Source of the DNA: DATILL01 sp035476575
GTDB lineage: Bacteria > Actinomycetota > Actinomycetes > Mycobacteriales > JACQDL01
Assembly (NCBI GenBank): GCA_035476575.1
Contig: DATILL010000105.1
Span: forward strand, 1-7,874
Reading direction: 5' to 3'
Length of the DNA stretch: 7,874 bases
How positions within the stretch are numbered: position 1 is the stretch's first letter; the number at the start of each line of letters is the position of its first letter. The notes beneath the pieces were generated by a model. It was not told where the DNA came from, ran no database searches, and saw only the letters and a program-made list of their open reading frames with translations. Shown here piece after piece: positions 5,395 to 7,874 of the stretch. Both the position numbers and the translations under genes were made by a program.

Positions 5395-7442
5395 CGCGGC
5401 CACCCGGGCCAGGCCCGGCGCTCCGCCGCTGCAGCCGACGCACCGCCCGTCTGGGGGCCGGGGAAGTGCCGGAAGCCCGCGTCGTCGACCACCGGCTCCG
5501 CGTGGCCACGCTCCGCGCCGGCCGCCGGCCCCTCGGCGAGCCAGGACCGGGCGGCGTCGACCAGCATCGCCGCCGTCGCCGTCCACGGCGGCTCGGGGCC
5601 GGAGCCGGGGTCGACCTGCCGGCCGATCCGGAACGGCCGGCCTTCGTAGCAGGCCTCGAGGTTGTCGAACGTGGCGCTGAAGAAGCGGCGGTACGCGTCG
5701 TCGACCAGCCCGTTCTTGATCTCGGGGAAGCGGTCGAGGTCCGCGCCCGCCAGCAACGGCGGCAGGATGAACCGCTGCCACCCCCGGACCGTGACCCGGG
5801 TCCGGTCGGGACCGGCATCCTCGAAGGTCATCGACCCGTCGTCGCGCGATGCCGAGCCGTTGGCGCTGGACACCGTGCGCCAGGCCAGCCGGTGCGTCCG
5901 GTCGCCGTACTCGACGAGCTCGAGCTTGCACACGTCGATCGGGGCGCCACCCCACGCGGCCAGGTAGTTGGGCTGCGGTAGATACACGTTGCGTTCGGCC
6001 TGCATCGTCGGCCGACCCTGGTCGTCCACGGCGACCGGCACCCGGCGGCCACCGAGGTAGTCGGCCATCAGGCTGATCCCCGCCGCGATGTCGACGCGGG
6101 CGCACCACTGCCCGAACGGTGCCGCCACGTCGCGGGCGATCTCGAAGAGCACGGACTCCTCATGGTAGCGCCAGCGCACCCCACCCGCCGACAGCGGTAC
6201 GTCGGCGAGCAGCCGCTCCAACGGGCGGATGTGCTGGTCCACCGCGCGGTAGTCGGCCTCGGTCCACTGCCCGGCATCCATGGCCAGCGGGACCTCGACC
6301 CGCCGCACCCGGTCCTTCACGAACATCACCGACCAGGCGCCCGCTGCCTGAGCCGCGGCCGACCCCGCCAGCAGGACACCGGACAGCCACGCGGCGGTCG
6401 CCGGACCACCGCCGGTGACGGTGGGCGCCACCAGCGCGCGAAGCGCCGGCAGGATCGGGTCGGTCGCCGTGTCCGGGTCCGCGGCCGAGCTCTCGGCGAC
6501 GACCGCGGCGAGGCTGCGGAGGGCTCCGGGGCTCGTCGCGAGCCGCCGAGCGGCGTCGCGGAGCCAGGGGTGCGGCCCCTGCCAGCCGGGGAACGGGGAC
6601 AGGTCTCCCCGGATGTCCGCCGCCAGCGGCGAGCGGGGACCGCCCGGCAGCCGCAACGCGGCGGCCACCGGGCGCGAGACGGCGGGGTCCGTGCCGTGCA
6701 GGGCGGCCAGCGCGACGTCGGCCAGCAGGCTGCTCGTGGCGGCCACGACGGTGCCGGTCTCCAGCGGGCGCAGCACCCAGCTCCCTGCCGGACCGTGGCT
6801 GGACGTCACGCCGTCGATGACCGCCAGGTCGGCACCGAGGTAGGCATGCACGTCGGCGCCGACGTCCGCCGGGTCGGCGCCACTGTCGGCCACGGCGGCG
6901 TACGCCTGCTGCGCCACACACCCCGGGTAACCGTCCAGCAGGTCGCTCGCACTGCGTGCCACCACAACCCGCAGGTCGGCCTCCGTCCAGGCCCTGGACA
7001 CCGCGCCGCCGGACAGCACGCTCTGCGCTGGAACGGACGCCTCAACGACGTCCGCCAGCAGGTCCACGACCTGGTAGCTACGGCCTCGCCCGGTCTGGCC
7101 GGTCAGCCCCGCGGACCGGGCGAGCGTCGCGACACTGCCGAACCCGCGGTCACGGTCCAGGGCCGTCACCACGCCGCCTACGTCGACCCACAGCCACCCA
7201 CGATCGACCAACGCGTCGACAAGCGCCCCCACCAGGCTGCCCAGGACCGGCACAGGAGGGGACAGGGCGGCCAGCACCAACGCCCGCGCGCCCGTCGAGC
7301 GGGCGACGCCGACGCCGCCGGGCTGGAGGACCCCGACATCGGTAAGTGCCCGGTCGAGCAGCACCGCCGGGTCGGTTGACGCGGTACCTCGTACCACCAC
7401 CGCGCGGGGGAGACGCTCGACGCGCTCGGTGAGGCGAACCAC
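5391..7442 (-). CDS. DUF362-like domain fused to SRPBCC-like domain
   Basis: This 683-residue protein has two recognisable parts. Residues about 14-262 resemble DUF362: a VVVRG start, a middle helix/strand core, then LADLAVIDGVTSSHGPAG (about 202-220) and a VVAATSSLLADVALAAL stretch matching the family's 'DGi..eG.GP' and 'As.DpvavD' regions. DUF362 proteins are often linked to iron-sulfur domains, but no Cys cluster is present here. Residues about 425-605 look like an SRPBCC (START/polyketide-cyclase-like) hydrophobic-pocket domain, with a long helix ending DDAYRRFFSATFDNLEA. Residues 347-375 are hydrophobic and might be a membrane-associated helix. GTG 7442 is preferred: GGGAAGA (7457-7451) lies eight bases upstream. 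The longer frame from 7577 would overlap the divergent NUDIX gene by 75 bases. The stop overlaps the SDR start by 4 nt, so the two are translationally coupled and probably act on one pathway. Function unknown. Confidence 0.82.
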   Translation of the reverse strand: MVRLTERVERLPRAVVVRGTASTDPAVLLDRALTDVGVLQPGGVGVARSTGARALVLAALSPPVPVLGSLVGALVDALVDRGWLWVDVGGVVTALDRDRGFGSVATLARSAGLTGQTGRGRSYQVVDLLADVVEASVPAQSVLSGGAVSRAWTEADLRVVVARSASDLLDGYPGCVAQQAYAAVADSGADPADVGADVHAYLGADLAVIDGVTSSHGPAGSWVLRPLETGTVVAATSSLLADVALAALHGTDPAVSRPVAAALRLPGGPRSPLAADIRGDLSPFPGWQGPHPWLRDAARRLATSPGALRSLAAVVAESSAADPDTATDPILPALRALVAPTVTGGGPATAAWLSGVLLAGSAAAQAAGAWSVMFVKDRVRRVEVPLAMDAGQWTEADYRAVDQHIRPLERLLADVPLSAGGVRWRYHEESVLFEIARDVAAPFGQWCARVDIAAGISLMADYLGGRRVPVAVDDQGRPTMQAERNVYLPQPNYLAAWGGAPIDVCKLELVEYGDRTHRLAWRTVSSANGSASRDDGSMTFEDAGPDRTRVTVRGWQRFILPPLLAGADLDRFPEIKNGLVDDAYRRFFSATFDNLEACYEGRPFRIGRQVDPGSGPEPPWTATAAMLVDAARSWLAEGPAAGAERGHAEPVVDDAGFRHFPGPQTGGASAAAAERRAWPGWPR

Positions 7443-7502
7443 GGCGCCATTCTTCCCGCCCGAGCCCACGGTGACCAGGGCCCGTCCGGCAGACTCGGCG
7501 GT
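7443..7502. promoter_or_regulatory. 60-bp divergent promoter region
   Basis: This gap separates the GTG of the DUF362/SRPBCC gene (- strand) from the ATG of the NUDIX gene (+ strand), so at least one promoter should lie here. On the + strand CAGACT (7490-7495) ends seven bases before ATG 7503, and there is no convincing ribosome-binding site between. That spacing fits leaderless transcription starting at the ATG, common in actinobacteria. I see no good -35 box at the usual distance. On the - strand GGGAAGA (7457-7451) is the ribosome-binding site; its promoter would have to lie near or within the NUDIX 5' end. Confidence 0.4.
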
Positions 7503-7874
7503 ATGGCGGGTGCACGCAGTGCGGGGATCCTGCTGTTCCGTCGGGCCGGCGGGGCGGTGGAGGTGCTTCTCGGTCACCTGGGTGGGCCGTTCTGGCAGCG
7601 GCGGGACGCGGGCGCGTGGTCGGTGCCCAAGGGTGAGCAGGAGCCGGGCGAAGACCCGCTGGCGGCGGCCCGGCGGGAGTTTGAGGAGGAGCTCGGCCTG
7701 CCGGTGCCCGCGGTTGATCTCATCGAGCTGGGCGCCGTGCGGCAGCCTGGTGGCAAGGTCGTGACGGTCTGGGCCGCCGAGGGCGACCTGGACCCCCGGG
7801 ACGTCGTACCTGGGACGTTCGAGCTGGAGTGGCCGAAGGGGTCCGGCCAGGTCCGGGAGTACCCGGAGGTCGAC
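7503..7874 (+). CDS. NUDIX hydrolase (3' end outside window)
   Basis: The visible 124 residues are the N-terminal portion of a NUDIX hydrolase; the frame is open to the last base, so the gene is cut by the window edge. The NUDIX box is complete at residues 44-66: G44, E50, then R58-E59 and E62-E63 with G65, matching GX5EX7REUXEEXGU. These Glu residues bind the Mg2+ ions for hydrolysis of nucleoside diphosphates linked to another group. The segment before it (SAGILLFRR, AWSVPKGE) and the one after it (GGKVVTVWA, FELEWPKGSG) match a small standalone NUDIX subgroup of about 150-160 residues, so about 30 residues are probably missing. Substrate unknown; housecleaning of oxidised or unusual nucleotides is typical. 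Start ATG 7503 lacks a clear ribosome-binding site and may be leaderless. It is divergent from the DUF362/SRPBCC gene, so a functional link is not implied. Confidence 0.93.
   Translation, partial: MAGARSAGILLFRRAGGAVEVLLGHLGGPFWQRRDAGAWSVPKGEQEPGEDPLAAARREFEEELGLPVPAVDLIELGAVRQPGGKVVTVWAAEGDLDPRDVVPGTFELEWPKGSGQVREYPEVD

Noticed and set aside
5395..6108. Extension of the SDR frame upstream to 6108
   Set aside because: The extension is antisense-like Arg/Gly-rich sequence inside the DUF362/SRPBCC gene. The Rossmann strand begins right at GTG 5394.
6162..7379. Long + strand open frame opposite the DUF362/SRPBCC gene
   Set aside because: Product is Arg/Gly/Gln-rich without domains; the - frame contains recognisable domain patterns and gene-end coupling.
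7443..7577. Longer DUF362/SRPBCC protein starting at ATG 7577
   Set aside because: It would overlap the first 75 bases of the divergent NUDIX gene, and the added residues do not look like the family's N-terminus. GTG 7469 is a possible intermediate but has a weaker site than GTG 7442.

Overview
The window is very GC-rich. Its codons end almost always in G or C, GTG starts are used, and genes are tightly packed with stop/start overlaps. This is typical of a filamentous actinomycete. Micromonosporaceae is my guess from overall style only; no marker gene here fixes the genus.

Layout. Positions 1-374 hold no gene I can support, only hairpins and a repeated 15-bp imperfect palindrome. Positions 375-446 look like a promoter/operator and leader. 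From 447 to 4263 five genes run on the + strand as one probable operon: a 411-aa beta-propeller-like protein, a 147-aa protein with three near-identical 11-residue repeats, a 214-aa protein of two Ig-like beta-sandwich domains, a 215-aa protein with a Trp-rich helix, a Cys cluster, an Ig-like domain and a CGCDCCC tail, and a 249-aa protein with a phasin-like helical N-terminus, a Pro/Ala linker and an Ig-like domain. Gaps between them run from a 1-nt overlap to 50 nt. None of the five has a recognisable signal peptide or membrane helix, so they are probably cytoplasmic.

Positions 4264-4335 form a short convergent gap with a GC hairpin. On the - strand, 7442-5391 encodes a fusion of a DUF362-like domain to an SRPBCC-like domain. 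Its stop overlaps by 4 nt the GTG start of an extended-SDR NAD-dependent epimerase/reductase (5394-4336) resembling hopanoid-associated HpnA. These two form a second operon. Divergent from it, a NUDIX hydrolase starts at 7503 and runs off the right edge.

How the parts may work together. The SDR and the DUF362/SRPBCC protein plausibly act on one small lipid-like or aromatic metabolite (inference). The five-gene + operon is the candidate for an undescribed system: cytosolic Ig-like modules joined to amphipathic or phasin-like helices, with a repeat protein and a His-rich propeller, could coat or scaffold an intracellular inclusion. That is a hypothesis from architecture and gene order, not something the sequence proves.
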